A stretch of 64,000 nucleotides of DNA from Actinomycetota bacterium (GCA_030645615.1 JAUSNB010000035.1:1-64000), one strand, 5' to 3'. Numbered from the stretch's first letter, positions 8,760-17,921 are shown. The notes: generated from the sequence alone by a model not told the origin. Numbers and translations are program-made.

Positions 8760-9473
8760 TCAGCCCTCGTCCTCGGCCAGGAGGTTCTTGACCCGGTTGG
8801 GATCGACGGGCACGCCCGGTCCCATGGTCGACGACATCGTGGCCTTGCGCACGTAGCGGCCCTTGGCGGCCGACGGCTTGAGCCGCATGACCTCGTCAAT
8901 GGCAGCCGCGTAGTTCTCGACGAGGGCCTGCTCGGTGAACGACGCCTTCCCGATCGGGAACTGCAGGTTTGCGTGCTTGTCGACGCGGAACTCGATCTTG
9001 CCGCCCTTGATCTCGCCGACCGCCTTCGCCACGTCCATGGTCACGGTGCCGGTCTTGGGGTTGGGCATGAGGCCCCGGGGGCCGAGGACCTTGCCGAGGG
9101 TTCCCACCTTGCCCATGAGATCGGGGGTGGCGACCGCGGCGTCGAAGTCGGTCCAGCCACCCTTGACCTTCTCGATCATGTCGTCACCGCCGACGAAGTC
9201 GGCGCCAGCCGCCCTCGCCTCGTCTGCCTTCTCGCCATTGGCGAAGACCAGGACCCGAGCGGTCTTGCCGGTGCCGTGGGGCAGGTTGACGGTGCCGCGG
9301 ACCATCTGGTCCGCCTTGCGGGGGTCGACGCCCAGTCGGAGGGAGACCTCGACGGTGGGGTCGAACTTGGTGGCCGTGGTGTCCTTGACGATGCGGACGG
9401 CCGCGAGGGGCGCGTAGAGGGCGTCCCTGTCGAACTTCTCTTCCGCGGCCCGGTAGGCCTTGCTGCGCTTCAT
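8760..9473 (-). CDS. rplA: 50S ribosomal protein L1
   Basis: Binds 23S rRNA at the L1 stalk and in many bacteria represses its own operon. The 237-residue length is normal. Typical segments are [32 protein letters not shown] and the C-terminal VDPNRV. It lies 97 nt after rplK; the gap contains a small hairpin (9536-9553). The ATG at 9473 is preceded by GAAGGAG. It is followed by a strong terminator and not directly by rplJ. Confidence 0.98.
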   Translation of the reverse strand: MKRSKAYRAAEEKFDRDALYAPLAAVRIVKDTTATKFDPTVEVSLRLGVDPRKADQMVRGTVNLPHGTGKTARVLVFANGEKADEARAAGADFVGGDDMIEKVKGGWTDFDAAVATPDLMGKVGTLGKVLGPRGLMPNPKTGTVTMDVAKAVGEIKGGKIEFRVDKHANLQFPIGKASFTEQALVENYAAAIDEVMRLKPSAAKGRYVRKATMSSTMGPGVPVDPNRVKNLLAEDEG

Positions 9474-9570
9474 GTCTGCTCCTTCGCAGGTCGTGGTTGG
9501 CGAGCCGCGCTGGCTCTCCCACGGGGGTGGTTGGGCCCGGCCGGGAGGCCGGGATCGTGCTGCCCGGCGG

Positions 9571-10005
9571 TTAGGCCGAGATCGTGATGCCCATCTGGCG
9601 GGCGGTGCCCTCGATGATCCTCATCGCGGCATCGACGTCGTTGGCGTTGAGGTCCGGCATCTTGGTCTCAGCGATCTCGCGGACCTGGGCCTTGGTGATC
9701 GACCCGGCCTTGACCTTGGGTGCCTCGCCGGAGCCCTTCTCCAGGCCGGCGGCCTTGAGGATGAGGCGCGACGCGGGCGGGGTCTTCAGCGTGAAGTCGA
9801 ACGACCGGTCCTCGTAGACCGTGATCTCCACGGGGATGACGTTGCCACGCTGGTTCTCGGTGGCAGCGTTGTAGGCCTTGCAGAACTCCATGATGTTGAC
9901 GCCGTGCTGGCCCAGGGCTGGGCCGACCGGCGGCGCCGGGTTCGCGGCGCCCGCCTGGATCTGCAACTTGATCAGGCCGGCAACCTTCTTCTTCTTCGGT
10001 GCCAT
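9571..10005 (-). CDS. rplK: 50S ribosomal protein L11
   Basis: Part of the GTPase-associated centre with 23S rRNA; target region of thiostrepton-class antibiotics. The 144-residue protein starts [15 protein letters not shown] and has the Pro-rich [15 protein letters not shown] segment and the C-terminal RNA-binding domain ending [10 protein letters not shown]. It sits between nusG and rplA as in nearly all bacteria. Confidence 0.98.
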   Translation of the reverse strand: MAPKKKKVAGLIKLQIQAGAANPAPPVGPALGQHGVNIMEFCKAYNAATENQRGNVIPVEITVYEDRSFDFTLKTPPASRLILKAAGLEKGSGEAPKVKAGSITKAQVREIAETKMPDLNANDVDAAMRIIEGTARQMGITISA

Positions 10006-10068
10006 GGTGTGTCGGGTCCTTCGTCGTGGTTGGCCCTCGGGCTGGCGCCCGGGGGGGGTGGTGCTCCG

Positions 10069-10944
10069 CTAGTTCTTGTTGATCTGGCTGAAGGCCAGCT
10101 CTACAGGAGTTTCGCGGCCGAAGATCTCGACCAGGCCCGTGACCTTCTGGGCCTCGATGTTGATCTCGGAGATGGTGGCGTGCAGGGTGGCGAACGGTCC
10201 ATCCACCACGGTCACGGAGTCCCCGACGCCGAAATCGATCTCGATGTCTGCGGCGGCCGAACCGCCCGAGGACACGGCGGCCGCGCCCGGGACGCCGGTC
10301 TTCTTCTCGGGAGCAGGGGCAAGGATCGCCACGACCTCGTCGAGCGACAGGGGCGCGGGCTGGTGCCCGTGGCCGACGAAACCGGTCACGCCTGGCGTGT
10401 GCCGGATGGCGCCCCAGGACTCATCGGTGAGTTCCATGCGAACGAGGACGTATCCCGGGAACTTGTTGCGTCGCACGAGCTTGCGCACGCCGCTCTTGAT
10501 CTCGGTGACCTCCTCCATCGGCACCTCGACCTGGAAGATGTAGTCCTCCATGTTGAGCGTGGAGATCCGGGTCTCGATGTTCCCCTTGACCTTGTTCTCG
10601 TACCCCGCATACGAGTGGATGACGTACCAGTCGCCCGGCGCGATGCGCATCTGCTCGCGGAAGGCGACGACCGGGTCCTCGGCCTCTTCCTCCTCGACGA
10701 GGGCCTCCTCGGCCGCGTCCACGATGGCCTCGGCCTCCGTCACGACGGCTTCCTCGGCTTCGGTGGCCTCGGCGTCGGCGGTGCCCTCCTCCTCGGCGTT
10801 CACCACGGACTCGACAGCCTCGACGGCCGCTTCGGCCAACTCGGGAGTCGCCTCCACCGCGTCATCGACCGCGTCGGCACTCGGCCCCGTGCTGAAGGGG
10901 TCGCGCGAGGGCGTCGTGAAGTCCTGGTCGGACACGATGGTCAT
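10069..10944 (-). CDS. nusG: Transcription termination/antitermination factor NusG
   Basis: Binds RNA polymerase and modulates pausing and termination. The chosen start is the ATG at 10944 (MTIVSDQDF), five bases after AGGAG; a longer open frame upstream overlaps secE. The 291-residue product has an N-terminal extension of about 95 residues rich in Ala, Glu and Val, as in many actinobacterial NusG proteins, then the NGN domain (from [16 protein letters not shown]) and a C-terminal KOW domain ([13 protein letters not shown]). It lies 40 nt after secE. Confidence 0.96.
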   Translation of the reverse strand: MTIVSDQDFTTPSRDPFSTGPSADAVDDAVEATPELAEAAVEAVESVVNAEEEGTADAEATEAEEAVVTEAEAIVDAAEEALVEEEEAEDPVVAFREQMRIAPGDWYVIHSYAGYENKVKGNIETRISTLNMEDYIFQVEVPMEEVTEIKSGVRKLVRRNKFPGYVLVRMELTDESWGAIRHTPGVTGFVGHGHQPAPLSLDEVVAILAPAPEKKTGVPGAAAVSSGGSAAADIEIDFGVGDSVTVVDGPFATLHATISEINIEAQKVTGLVEIFGRETPVELAFSQINKN

Positions 10945-10984
10945 TTCTCCTTGAGTGGTGTGGGGGAAGAGCGGCGAGCGGCGG

Positions 10985-11236
10985 TCAGCCGAAGACGAAG
11001 AGCACTCCTTGGCCGAACACGTAGTCAAAGGCGGCAATGATCCCCGCCATCACGAGCACGAAGATGATGACCACGGTCGTGTAGGCGACGAGTTCCTTGC
11101 GGGTGGGCCAGATGACCTTGCGGAGCTCGGCAACCACCTGGCGGATGAACAGCGCCAGCCGCGCGAAGACCCCGCCACGAGCCTGGCCACGTGAGCCAGA
11201 CCCACCCGACCCGCGGTCGGTGTCGGTGTCGGTCAT
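10985..11236 (-). CDS. secE: Preprotein translocase subunit SecE
   Basis: Essential small subunit of the SecYEG channel. With the ATG at 11236 the product has 83 residues: a polar Gly/Asp/Ser-rich N-terminus, the amphipathic segment ending [16 protein letters not shown], and one transmembrane helix ([20 protein letters not shown]). An ATG at 11257 would add seven residues; I prefer 11236 because GGAGAG lies upstream. It follows tRNA-Trp and precedes nusG, the standard order. Confidence 0.93.
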   Translation of the reverse strand: MTDTDTDRGSGGSGSRGQARGGVFARLALFIRQVVAELRKVIWPTRKELVAYTTVVIIFVLVMAGIIAAFDYVFGQGVLFVFG

Positions 11237-11300
11237 GCCGTCCCACTCTCCACTCGCCATCGATGCAGCCACGGCATCATTGCCGCGCCTGCGCCTTTCG

Positions 11301-11373
11301 CAGGGCCGGAGGGACTTGAACCCCCAACCGCCGGTTTTGGAGACCGGTGCTCTACCAATTGAGCTACGACCCT
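11301..11373 (-). tRNA. trnW: tRNA-Trp (anticodon CCA)
   Basis: A 73-nt cloverleaf can be drawn: acceptor AGGGTCG with CGGCCCT, D-arm GCTCAATTGGTAGAGC, anticodon arm CCGGT-CTCCAAA-ACCGG, T-arm GGGGG-TTCAAGT-CCCTC. The CCA tail is not encoded. A candidate promoter upstream has -10 TAGACT (11432-11437) and -35 TTGGAC with a rather long 19-nt spacer. Confidence 0.97.
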
Positions 11374-11497
11374 TCGCCCGGCCATCCGAACCCGCCCGAG
11401 GGCAGGCTGCCGCCGACCTAGTTCGCAGGGGAGTCTACGGTCCGCCCCGCAGCGGGGTCCAATCCGGTGGCCCCGCAGGGGCTGGAAGGATGGCCGC

Positions 11498-12700
11498 ATG
11501 AGTTCACGCATCTCCCGCCGCATCGGGGCCATCACCGAGTCCGCCACCCTCGCCGTAGATGCCAAGGCCAAGGCCTTGAAGGCAGCGGGGCGGCCGGTCA
11601 TCGGATTCGGGGCCGGCGAGCCGGACTTCCCGACCCCCGATTACATCGTGCAGGCGGCCATCTCCGCGTGCGCCGACCCCCGGTGGCACCGGTACACCCC
11701 GGCCGGAGGGCTGCCCGAGCTGAAGGAGGCCATCGCCGCCAAGACGGCCCGCGACTCCGGCCTGGCGGTCACCTCGGGGCAGGTGCTGGTGACCAACGGT
11801 GGCAAGCAGGCCCTCTACAACGCCTTCGCGACCCTGCTGGACCCGGGCGACGAGGTACTGCTGCCCGCCCCGTACTGGACCACGTACCCCGAGTCGATCC
11901 GGCTGGCCGGCGGTACGCCTGTCGAGGTCCACACCGACGAGACGTCCGGGTACCGGGCAACGGTCGCGCAGCTCGAGGCGGCCCGCACCGACCGAACCAA
12001 GGTGCTGGTCTTCGTCTCCCCCTCGAACCCGACGGGAGCCGTCTACTCCCCTGTGGAGGTGCAGGCGATCGGCGAGTGGGCCGAGGGCCACGGACTCTGG
12101 GTGGTCACCGACGAGATCTACGAGCACCTTGTCTACGGCGACGCGGAGTTCTCCTCCATGCCGGTGCTCGTCCCCGCGCTGGCCGACCGGTGCGTCGTGG
12201 TCAACGGCGTGGCCAAGACCTACGCCATGACCGGCTGGCGGGTCGGCTGGATGATCGGCCCCGTGGACGTCGTGAAGGCGGCCACCAATCTCCAGTCGCA
12301 CGCCACCTCCAATGTGGCCAACGTCTCCCAGGTGGCGGCGCTGGCGGCCGTCTCCGGCGACCTGTCGGCCGTCGCTCACATGCGCGAGGCCTTCGACCGT
12401 CGACGCGTGCTGATGGCCGGCCTGCTCGACGCCATTCCCGGGGTCGACTGCCCGCTCCCCGAGGGGGCGTTCTACGTCTACCCGTCGGTTCGCGCACTCG
12501 TCGGCCACCGCCTGAAGGGGGTTGTCGTCGAGTCGTCGGCCCACCTGGCCGGGCTGATCCTCGACGAAGCAGAGGTCGCGGTGGTGCCGGGCGAGGCCTT
12601 CGGCACCCCCGGGTACCTGCGGCTGAGCTACGCCACGTCCGACTCAGACATCGTCGAGGGGGTGGGGCGCATGGCTGCCCTGCTCGGCGAGGCCGAGTAG
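11498..12700 (+). CDS. aspC: Pyridoxal-phosphate aminotransferase, aspartate aminotransferase type
   Basis: A class I aminotransferase of 400 residues, probably interconverting aspartate/2-oxoglutarate and oxaloacetate/glutamate. [15 protein letters not shown] near the start, [11 protein letters not shown] and the PLP-binding Lys240 in [14 protein letters not shown] place it in the AspC Ib group. AAGGA precedes the ATG. It is divergent from tRNA-Trp/secE, where actinobacteria often carry this gene, and convergent with murB 11 nt away. The exact amino acid specificity is not readable from sequence. Confidence 0.87.
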   Translation: MSSRISRRIGAITESATLAVDAKAKALKAAGRPVIGFGAGEPDFPTPDYIVQAAISACADPRWHRYTPAGGLPELKEAIAAKTARDSGLAVTSGQVLVTNGGKQALYNAFATLLDPGDEVLLPAPYWTTYPESIRLAGGTPVEVHTDETSGYRATVAQLEAARTDRTKVLVFVSPSNPTGAVYSPVEVQAIGEWAEGHGLWVVTDEIYEHLVYGDAEFSSMPVLVPALADRCVVVNGVAKTYAMTGWRVGWMIGPVDVVKAATNLQSHATSNVANVSQVAALAAVSGDLSAVAHMREAFDRRRVLMAGLLDAIPGVDCPLPEGAFYVYPSVRALVGHRLKGVVVESSAHLAGLILDEAEVAVVPGEAFGTPGYLRLSYATSDSDIVEGVGRMAALLGEAE

Positions 12701-12711
12701 TCCCCTCGGGG

Positions 12712-13725
12712 TCACGTCCCGATCAGGACGGGCTCGATCGCCAGGTCCACCGCGAACGTCTCGCTCACCCGCCGCTTCACCTCATCGGCCAGGGCGAGGA
12801 CCTCGCCCGCGCTGGCGCCGCCCCGGTTGGTGAGCGCAAGGGTGTGCTTGCCGGAGATGGCCGCCCTGCTGCCCGCAAGCGCGAAGCCGCGTGGCATGCC
12901 GGACTGCTCGATCAGCCAGGCCGCGCTCAGTTTGGTGCCGGTGCGGGCCGGGTACCGCGGGCAGGCATCGGGGAAGCGGGCGGGATCGGCCACCACCGGG
13001 TTCGTGAAGAACGAGCCAGCACTCCACGTGTCGTGGTCGGACTCGTCGAGCACCATGCCCTTCGCCCGCCGCAGGAGCAGCACGGCGGCCCTGATCTCCT
13101 CGACATCCGCCCGGCCGCCCGTCGCGACACCGACCGTGGCCGCCAGTTCGGGGTACCTGACCACGCCATAACGGTCGGTGGATAGGTCCAGCGCGAGCGA
13201 GAGCACGGCCCACCGACCGGGCTCGGCCTTGAAGGCACTGGACCGGTACTCGAACCCGCAGTCCGCCGGGGCGAGGACGCGGACCTCACCGGCCGAGCGA
13301 TCCAGGACGCGGACCCACGCCACGACCTGAGCGAGTTCCTGCCCGTAGGCCCCCACGTTCTGGATCGGGGTCGCCCCGCACCGTCCGGGGATCCCGGACA
13401 GTGCCTCGATGCCCGACCAGCCGCGAGCCGCCGCGAGGGCGACCACGTCGTCCCACGGTTCCCCCGCCTCCACGACGATGCGCACCCGGCCGTCCCGGAC
13501 ATCCTCGGCAATGCCCCGCGAGCGCACCTCCAGCACGGTCCCGGGGAAGCCCTCGTCGGGACACACCACGTTGCTGCCGTCGCCCAGCACGAGGAGGGGG
13601 CTGCCCGCCACGTCCGCCGTCCGGACCGCCTCGACCAGTGCGTCGGCCGATTCGGCGCGGATCCAGGCCTGGGCCGGGCCACCGACGCGCAGGGTGGTGC
13701 GCTGGGCGAGGGTCGGCGGCGGCAT
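12712..13725 (-). CDS. murB: UDP-N-acetylenolpyruvoylglucosamine reductase
   Basis: FAD-dependent reduction of UDP-GlcNAc-enolpyruvate to UDP-MurNAc in peptidoglycan synthesis. The 337-residue protein has the N-terminal TTLRVGGPA, the FAD-binding LVLGDGSNVV, GIPGRCGATPIQNVGAYGQE and C-terminal AGSFFTNPVV with the catalytic serine region. I place the start at the ATG at 13725; an open frame extends upstream only as a shadow. A TAGGGT box at 13733-13738, 7 nt before the ATG, overlaps the previous stop codon, so an extra leaderless transcript is possible. Last gene of the rpmG-hadA-hadB run. Confidence 0.95.
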   Translation of the reverse strand: MPPPTLAQRTTLRVGGPAQAWIRAESADALVEAVRTADVAGSPLLVLGDGSNVVCPDEGFPGTVLEVRSRGIAEDVRDGRVRIVVEAGEPWDDVVALAAARGWSGIEALSGIPGRCGATPIQNVGAYGQELAQVVAWVRVLDRSAGEVRVLAPADCGFEYRSSAFKAEPGRWAVLSLALDLSTDRYGVVRYPELAATVGVATGGRADVEEIRAAVLLLRRAKGMVLDESDHDTWSAGSFFTNPVVADPARFPDACPRYPARTGTKLSAAWLIEQSGMPRGFALAGSRAAISGKHTLALTNRGGASAGEVLALADEVKRRVSETFAVDLAIEPVLIGT

Positions 13726-13735
13726 GCCCGCCACC

Positions 13736-14710
13736 CTAGGCGCGGGAGCCCGGATCGCGTGGGCGCAGGATGGCGTCCTTGCCCCGGAAGCGGGCCAGCA
13801 GGCGGTCGTATGTCCGCTTGCTCTCCTTGTCGCGGTACTCCGGCGCCGAGTCGTGGTAGCCGTGGTGCCGCTCCTGATGGATGGGCAGCGGGGCTTCCGG
13901 GATGACCAGCCGTCCACCGGCCTCGCGCAGGGCGAGGGACCACTCCATGTCGGCATTGCGGTAGAAGCGCGCCTTGGGATGCGGCGGGCTCGCCAACCCG
14001 GCCGTCCGCCGCACGACCATCAGGTAGCCGAGGATCGCGTCGACCTCGCCCGGGCCTGCGTCGACGAACGAGCGCCATTCGTCCGCACGGTCGACGTCGA
14101 CGCCTCGCCAGCCCGACGCTGACACCGATTCATCGTCGAGGGCAGCGACGATCGGGGTGAGCGCGTCCCCGTCGAGCACAGTCGAGAGGTCCATGACGCC
14201 CACCAGCCCGGATGGCGCCAGCGTCAGCAGGGCGACCACGGCCGACGACCACCCGACGGAATCGAGCATCCCGGACAGGTGAAGGTCGACGACCCGACCC
14301 GGGTGTGCCAGCGCCTGACGGTGCAGCGCCTCCCCGGCCCCTGACGCGTTGCCGCAATCGAGGCCGACGACGACCATCCCGTCGGGTCCGTGAGTGAGCA
14401 GGGCCTCGATGCACCGGTCGACATCGTCCGGCCAGCCGTCGACGACCAGGCCCATGGTCAGCGGAGCCGTCGGGATGGGCGGCCCCGCGGCCAGCAGGGC
14501 CGTGATCGTCGGGTGCACGTCGAATGGCGGCCGTGGCGCGAGACTGAACCCGTCGGGGTTGTCGGCAACGACCCAGCCACGTTCTCCGATCACGGCCCGC
14601 AGGTGGTCGGCGGCAGCGAAGTCGCGCCCGGCTCTGGCGACGGAGCGCTGCTCGGCGAGTGCGACCACGTCAGGCGGGGCCGAGCCGGGCGGAGGCTCTT
14701 CGCGCGTCAT
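13736..14710 (-). CDS. Glycosyltransferase-like protein with CysRS-like N-terminal segment
   Basis: A 324-residue protein that overlaps hadB by 4 nt (ATGA) and precedes murB by 10 nt. Residues about 12-58 (VVALAEQRSVARAGRDFAAADHL, then GWVVADNPDGFSL) resemble the C-terminal helical segment of cysteinyl-tRNA synthetases. The remainder looks like a GT-A glycosyltransferase core: GLVVDGWPDDVDRCIEAL, then VGVMDLSTVLDGDAL in place of the DXD region, and a C-terminal RFYRNADMEWSLALREAG. Its place before murB and after the hadAB genes hints at an envelope role. No catalytic residues can be assigned with certainty. Confidence 0.55.
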   Translation of the reverse strand: MTREEPPPGSAPPDVVALAEQRSVARAGRDFAAADHLRAVIGERGWVVADNPDGFSLAPRPPFDVHPTITALLAAGPPIPTAPLTMGLVVDGWPDDVDRCIEALLTHGPDGMVVVGLDCGNASGAGEALHRQALAHPGRVVDLHLSGMLDSVGWSSAVVALLTLAPSGLVGVMDLSTVLDGDALTPIVAALDDESVSASGWRGVDVDRADEWRSFVDAGPGEVDAILGYLMVVRRTAGLASPPHPKARFYRNADMEWSLALREAGGRLVIPEAPLPIHQERHHGYHDSAPEYRDKESKRTYDRLLARFRGKDAILRPRDPGSRA

Positions 14711-15132
14711 GCCGGCAGGCGGACGACGGCCTGCGCCCTGCCGAGCACGGTCACTCCACCAGAGCTGGCGGTGATCGCCACCGTGGCCACGCCGTCGTCG
14801 GACACTGCGGTGACCTTGCCCGTCACGTCGACGCGGGCGCCCTCGTCGTCGTCCGGGACCACCACCGGCCGGGTGAACCGCACGCCGTACTCCACCACCG
14901 CGCCCGGGTCGCCGATCCAGTCGGTCACGACCCTGGCGGCCATGCCCATGGTGAGCATGCCGTGCGCGATGACGTCGGGCAGACCGACGGACACGGCGAT
15001 GCGCTCGTTCCAGTGGATGACGTTGAAGTCGCCGGATGCGCCGGCATAGCGGATGAGGTCTGCGCGCGTGATGGCGAAGGACAAGGCAGGCAGCTCGAGG
15101 CCAGCCGAGACCGTGCTGCGTGACGGCCTCAC
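14707..15132 (-). CDS. hadB: (3R)-hydroxyacyl-ACP dehydratase subunit HadB-like (MaoC fold)
   Basis: A single hot-dog MaoC-like protein of 141 residues. It has the hydratase signature with catalytic Asp and His (SGDFNVIHWNE) followed by the GLPDVIAHGMLTMG segment. In mycobacteria HadB is the catalytic half of the HadAB dehydratase of the FAS-II cycle. Here it follows hadA with a 4-nt overlap, as in other actinobacteria. Whether it serves mycolate-like or general fatty acid synthesis in this organism is not known. Confidence 0.85.
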   Translation of the reverse strand: MRPSRSTVSAGLELPALSFAITRADLIRYAGASGDFNVIHWNERIAVSVGLPDVIAHGMLTMGMAARVVTDWIGDPGAVVEYGVRFTRPVVVPDDDEGARVDVTGKVTAVSDDGVATVAITASSGGVTVLGRAQAVVRLPA

Positions 15133-15587
15133 GGGGCGTCCTCGTCCGGGCCGCGGGCGACCAGCAGCGAATAGGTGGTGAGGACTGCCTCGCCCGAAGC
15201 CGTGCCGACGTCGCCGCGCGTCATGATCATGTCGTTGCCGGCCATCGACCGGATCGACTCGATCGTCGTCGCCACGAGGAGCTCGTCGCCTGCGACGATC
15301 GGACGGATGAAGGAGAACCGCTGCTCCCCGTGCACGACACGGGTGTAGTCCAGGCCGAGATCGGGGTCGAAGATGACGGCCCGGCTCGCCCGCATGGACA
15401 GGACGATGCCGAAGGTCGGCGGGGCGACGAGGTCGGGGTAGCCCAGCGCACGGGCTGCCGCGACGTCGGTGCAGGCAGGGTTCGCCTCGCCGACGGCAGC
15501 GGCGAACTCCCGGATCTTCTCCCGACCCACCACGTAGATTGCCGCGGGCGGGTAGACGCGCCCCACGAACTCCGGGTTGAGTGACAT
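15129..15587 (-). CDS. hadA: (3R)-hydroxyacyl-ACP dehydratase subunit HadA-like (UPF0336)
   Basis: A MaoC-type hot-dog protein of 152 residues; the ATG at 15587 gives the family start MSLNPEFVGRVYPP. Segments RFSFIRPIVAGDEL and the C-terminal TTYSLLVAR match the UPF0336/HadA family, which lacks the full hydratase motif and acts as the substrate-binding partner of HadB. It lies 14 nt after rpmG and overlaps hadB. Confidence 0.87.
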   Translation of the reverse strand: MSLNPEFVGRVYPPAAIYVVGREKIREFAAAVGEANPACTDVAAARALGYPDLVAPPTFGIVLSMRASRAVIFDPDLGLDYTRVVHGEQRFSFIRPIVAGDELLVATTIESIRSMAGNDMIMTRGDVGTASGEAVLTTYSLLVARGPDEDAP

Positions 15588-15601
15588 GCCCGCGGAAGCA
15601 G

Positions 15602-15769
15602 CTAGCGGGTTTCCTTGTGGTTTGTGTGCTTCTTGCAGTTCGGGCAGAACTTCTTGGCCTCGAGCCGGTCCGGGTCGTTGCGGCGGTTCTTCTTGGTGAT
15701 GTAGTTGCGGTGCTTGCAGTCCTCGCACGCCATCGTGATCTTGGGGCGAATGTCGGTTGCCTTGGCCAC
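15602..15769 (-). CDS. rpmG: 50S ribosomal protein L33
   Basis: A 55-residue ribosomal protein, GTG start at 15769 with AGAGGAAG upstream; longer in-frame versions overlap the tRNA-Met gene. It keeps four cysteines as CEDC and CPNC, so it is the zinc-binding (C+) form of L33. It heads the rpmG-hadA-hadB-murB run, the normal actinobacterial arrangement. Confidence 0.96.
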   Translation of the reverse strand: MAKATDIRPKITMACEDCKHRNYITKKNRRNDPDRLEAKKFCPNCKKHTNHKETR

Positions 15770-15791
15770 TGGTCTTCCTCTTCCGTGATGC

Positions 15792-15813
15792 CTTGGCGAG
15801 GGGACTCGCCAAG
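15792..15813 (-). terminator. Hairpin between tRNA-Met and rpmG
   Basis: A perfect 9-bp inverted repeat CTTGGCGAG / CTCGCCAAG with a 4-nt loop lies between the 3' end of tRNA-Met and rpmG. It may be a partial terminator or a processing structure in the tRNA-mRNA transcript. Confidence 0.5.
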
Positions 15814-15859
15814 ATCGATGGTCGTGCACGCCGACCGGTCGGGCGACCGGTTGTTCGCG

Positions 15860-15932
15860 TAGCGGAGGCCGGACTTGAACCGGCGACACAGCGATTATGA
15901 GCCGCTTGCTCTACCAACTGAGCTACCCCGCC
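15860..15932 (-). tRNA. trnM: tRNA-Met (anticodon CAT)
   Basis: A 73-nt cloverleaf: acceptor GGCGGGG with CTCCGCT (two G-T pairs), D-arm GCTCAGTTGGTAGAGC, anticodon loop CTCATAA, T-arm GCCGG-TTCAAGT-CCGGC. The paired first acceptor base marks it as elongator rather than initiator. A tRNA-Ile with a modified CAT anticodon cannot be fully excluded. Confidence 0.93.
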
Positions 15933-15956
15933 TCGATGGGCAATATCACCCCATCG

Positions 15957-16028
15957 AGCCCCTTCCGGGAATCGGACCCGGTACCTCGCCCTTACCAAGG
16001 GAGCGCTCTACCAATGAGCTAAAGGGGC
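15957..16028 (-). tRNA. trnT: tRNA-Thr (anticodon GGT)
   Basis: A 72-nt cloverleaf with acceptor GCCCCTT/AAGGGGC, D-arm GCTCATTGGTAGAGC, anticodon loop TTGGTAA and T-arm CCGGG-TCCGATT-CCCGG. It lies 24 nt before tRNA-Met on the same strand. A TAGGCT box at 16042-16047, 13 nt upstream of its 5' end, is a plausible -10 for the tRNA-rpmG transcript. Confidence 0.96.
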
Positions 16029-16105
16029 GCAAAGCCACGCAAGCCTACAAGAGCGTTCGGTGCACGAGGAAATCAGGCCGTCGAGCGCGTCAGCCGCTAC
16101 GGCAA

Positions 16106-16111
16106 TAGCCT
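16106..16111 (+). promoter_or_regulatory. -10 box TAGCCT for a leaderless SDR transcript
   Basis: TAGCCT ends 6 nt before the ATG at 16118 and no Shine-Dalgarno sequence is present, the arrangement expected for a leaderless mRNA. Confidence 0.55.
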
Positions 16112-16117
16112 CGAGGC

Positions 16118-17062
16118 ATGCCGAATCCCCTCCGGTGGACCGCCGACGACCTGCCCGACCTCACGGGTCGGGTGGCCATCGTGACGGGGGCCAATTCGGG
16201 CATCGGCCTGCAGACCGCCCGGCAGCTGGCCGCTCACGGTGCCGATGTCACGCTCGCGGTTCGAAGCCTGGCCCGGGGTGCCGACGCGGTGGCCGCGATC
16301 CAGGGGTGGGCAGCCGGTGCCCCGGTCACCGCGGAGCGCCTCGACCTCGCGGACCTGGGCTCGGTGCGGGCGTTCGCCGACTCATGGGCACAGGCCCATC
16401 CGGGCGGCCTGGACCTGCTCATCAACAACGCCGGCATCATGGCCACCCCGCATCGCAGGACTCCAGACGGCTTCGAGGCGCAATTCGGCACCAACCACCT
16501 CGGCCACTTCGCCCTGACCGGCCTGCTCCTGCCCGCGCTCGTGGCCCGGCCCCGCTCGCGCGTGGTCACGGTCTCCTCCGCAGCGCATCGGATGGGCCGG
16601 ATGCGCTTCGACGACCTCATGGGCGAGCGTCGATACCAGAGCTGGGCGGCCTACGGCCAGAGCAAGCTGGCCAATCTCCTCTTCACCCGGGAACTCCAGC
16701 GCAGACTCGACCGCAACGGCATTGCGACCCTGGCCGTGGCGGCCCATCCGGGCTGGGCGGCCACCAACCTCCAGTCCGCCGCCTCACGCGGGGTGAGCAC
16801 ACGATGGCAACGGCCCTTCGCCGACGCCGCGAACCATCTCTTTGGCCAGTCGGCGGAGATGGGCGCGCTGCCCACGCTCTTCGCCGCCACCGCCCCGGGG
16901 CTGCCCGGCGACAGCTATGTCGGGCCGGATGGCTTCCTCGAACAGCACGGGCACCCCCGGCTCGTCGGCCGGACGAGCGCGGCGCGCAGCGACGCGGACG
17001 CCCGCCGCCTGTGGCAGGCAAGCGAGGAGCTGACCGGGGTGCGATACCCCCTCGAGGCCTAG
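16118..17062 (+). CDS. Short-chain dehydrogenase/reductase, retinol dehydrogenase-like
   Basis: An NAD(P)-dependent oxidoreductase of 314 residues. Cofactor motif TGANSGIG (near residue 24), NNAGIM, catalytic Ser in VTVSSAAHR and YGQSK (Tyr/Lys) are all present. Length and the C-terminal GDSYVGPDGFLEQHGHP region fit the retinol dehydrogenase/WW-oxidoreductase-like SDR group, whose members in bacteria are rarely characterised. It is preceded by a leaderless-type promoter and converges with the metallo-hydrolase gene, with stop codons overlapping by 4 nt. The substrate is unknown. Confidence 0.85.
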   Translation: MPNPLRWTADDLPDLTGRVAIVTGANSGIGLQTARQLAAHGADVTLAVRSLARGADAVAAIQGWAAGAPVTAERLDLADLGSVRAFADSWAQAHPGGLDLLINNAGIMATPHRRTPDGFEAQFGTNHLGHFALTGLLLPALVARPRSRVVTVSSAAHRMGRMRFDDLMGERRYQSWAAYGQSKLANLLFTRELQRRLDRNGIATLAVAAHPGWAATNLQSAASRGVSTRWQRPFADAANHLFGQSAEMGALPTLFAATAPGLPGDSYVGPDGFLEQHGHPRLVGRTSAARSDADARRLWQASEELTGVRYPLEA

Positions 17063-17786
17063 GCCCGCGCGCGCCGCAGGTTCGCGGCGTGCAGGTCGGT
17101 CATCTCCGGGTCGTCGATTCGGGGGTCGTCCGACGGGCGTCCCATCAGCAGGTCGTCCAAGTAGCGCATGTCGGCGTCGAAGCGCTCCAGCGGACGGTCC
17201 GTCGGGGTGCCGTGCCCTGGCACCAGCCACCTCGCCGTTCGCGCAGGCTCGCGTAGCCGCTCCAAGCCCTCCACGTAGGTCACGAGCGAGGTGTCGGATG
17301 CGGCAGGCATCGGGAGTTCCACGTCGCTGAGCATGTCCCCACTCACGAGCAGGCCCCAGTCATCGACGAGCAGGGCCAGGTGCGCAGGCGCATGCGCATC
17401 GTGGACGACGATGCGCGCCGCCGGACCGGGCCACGGGAGCAACTCGTCGGGCAGCGGGCAGAGCCTGCCGGCGATGGCGATCAGGTCAGGCGTGAGGTAT
17501 TCGGCGAGCGGCGCGAGCAGGGCATCGCGCTCGACGGCCAGGTGGGCCACGGTTCCTGGGGTGCTCCAGCGCCGGACGTCACCAGCCCGGGATGCCACAT
17601 CACGTGGTCGTAATGCTCATGGGTGGCCACTCCGGCCAGGCACCGCACCCCGAGGGCGCCGAGGTCAGACGGGATGGCGGCGAGCTCGTCCGGGTCCCAC
17701 GCCGGGTCAATGACGACAGCGCCACCCGCTCCATCGAGCAGGACCGTCGATGTCGTGGCGTACCGGCGCGATGTCGCCACGAGCAC
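17059..17786 (-). pseudogene. MBL-fold metallo-hydrolase interrupted by a frameshift
   Basis: The N-terminal part reads RPGVLVATSRRYATTSTV..., then VVIDPAWDPDELAAI and the metal-binding THEHYDHV followed by MWHPGL. The continuation, DVRRWSTPGTVAHL to the C-terminal WLVPGHGTP (a further metal ligand region), lies in the next frame. The break is near 17585-17595; adding one base there would join the two parts into a normal metallo-beta-lactamase-fold protein. No canonical start codon precedes the N-terminal homology (the first in-frame GTG is at 17786; homology seems to begin near 17810), so the 5' end may be damaged too. It is either a decayed gene or a single-base sequence error. Convergent with the SDR gene. 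Confidence 0.65.
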
Positions 17787-17881
17787 GCCCGGCCGCAGTT
17801 CGTGAAGTCGAGCAGCCGGCTGAGGCGACGCTATCGGCTCTGTTCGCTGGAAAGGCCGATGATCGCGGCGACCAGGCAACG

Positions 17882-17916
17882 AGGAAGGGGCCGCCCTGCG
17901 TGGGCGGCCCCTTCCT
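17882..17916 (-). terminator. Terminator after tRNA-Tyr
   Basis: A perfect 15-bp stem (AGGAAGGGGCCGCCC and complement) with a 5-nt loop lies 5 nt after the 3' end of tRNA-Tyr on the minus strand. Confidence 0.85.
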
Positions 17917-17921
17917 GCACG

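Noticed and set aside
17580-17600. Programmed ribosomal frameshift in the metallo-hydrolase gene
   Set aside because: No slippery heptamer and no downstream pseudoknot-like structure was seen; decay or a base error explains it more simply.
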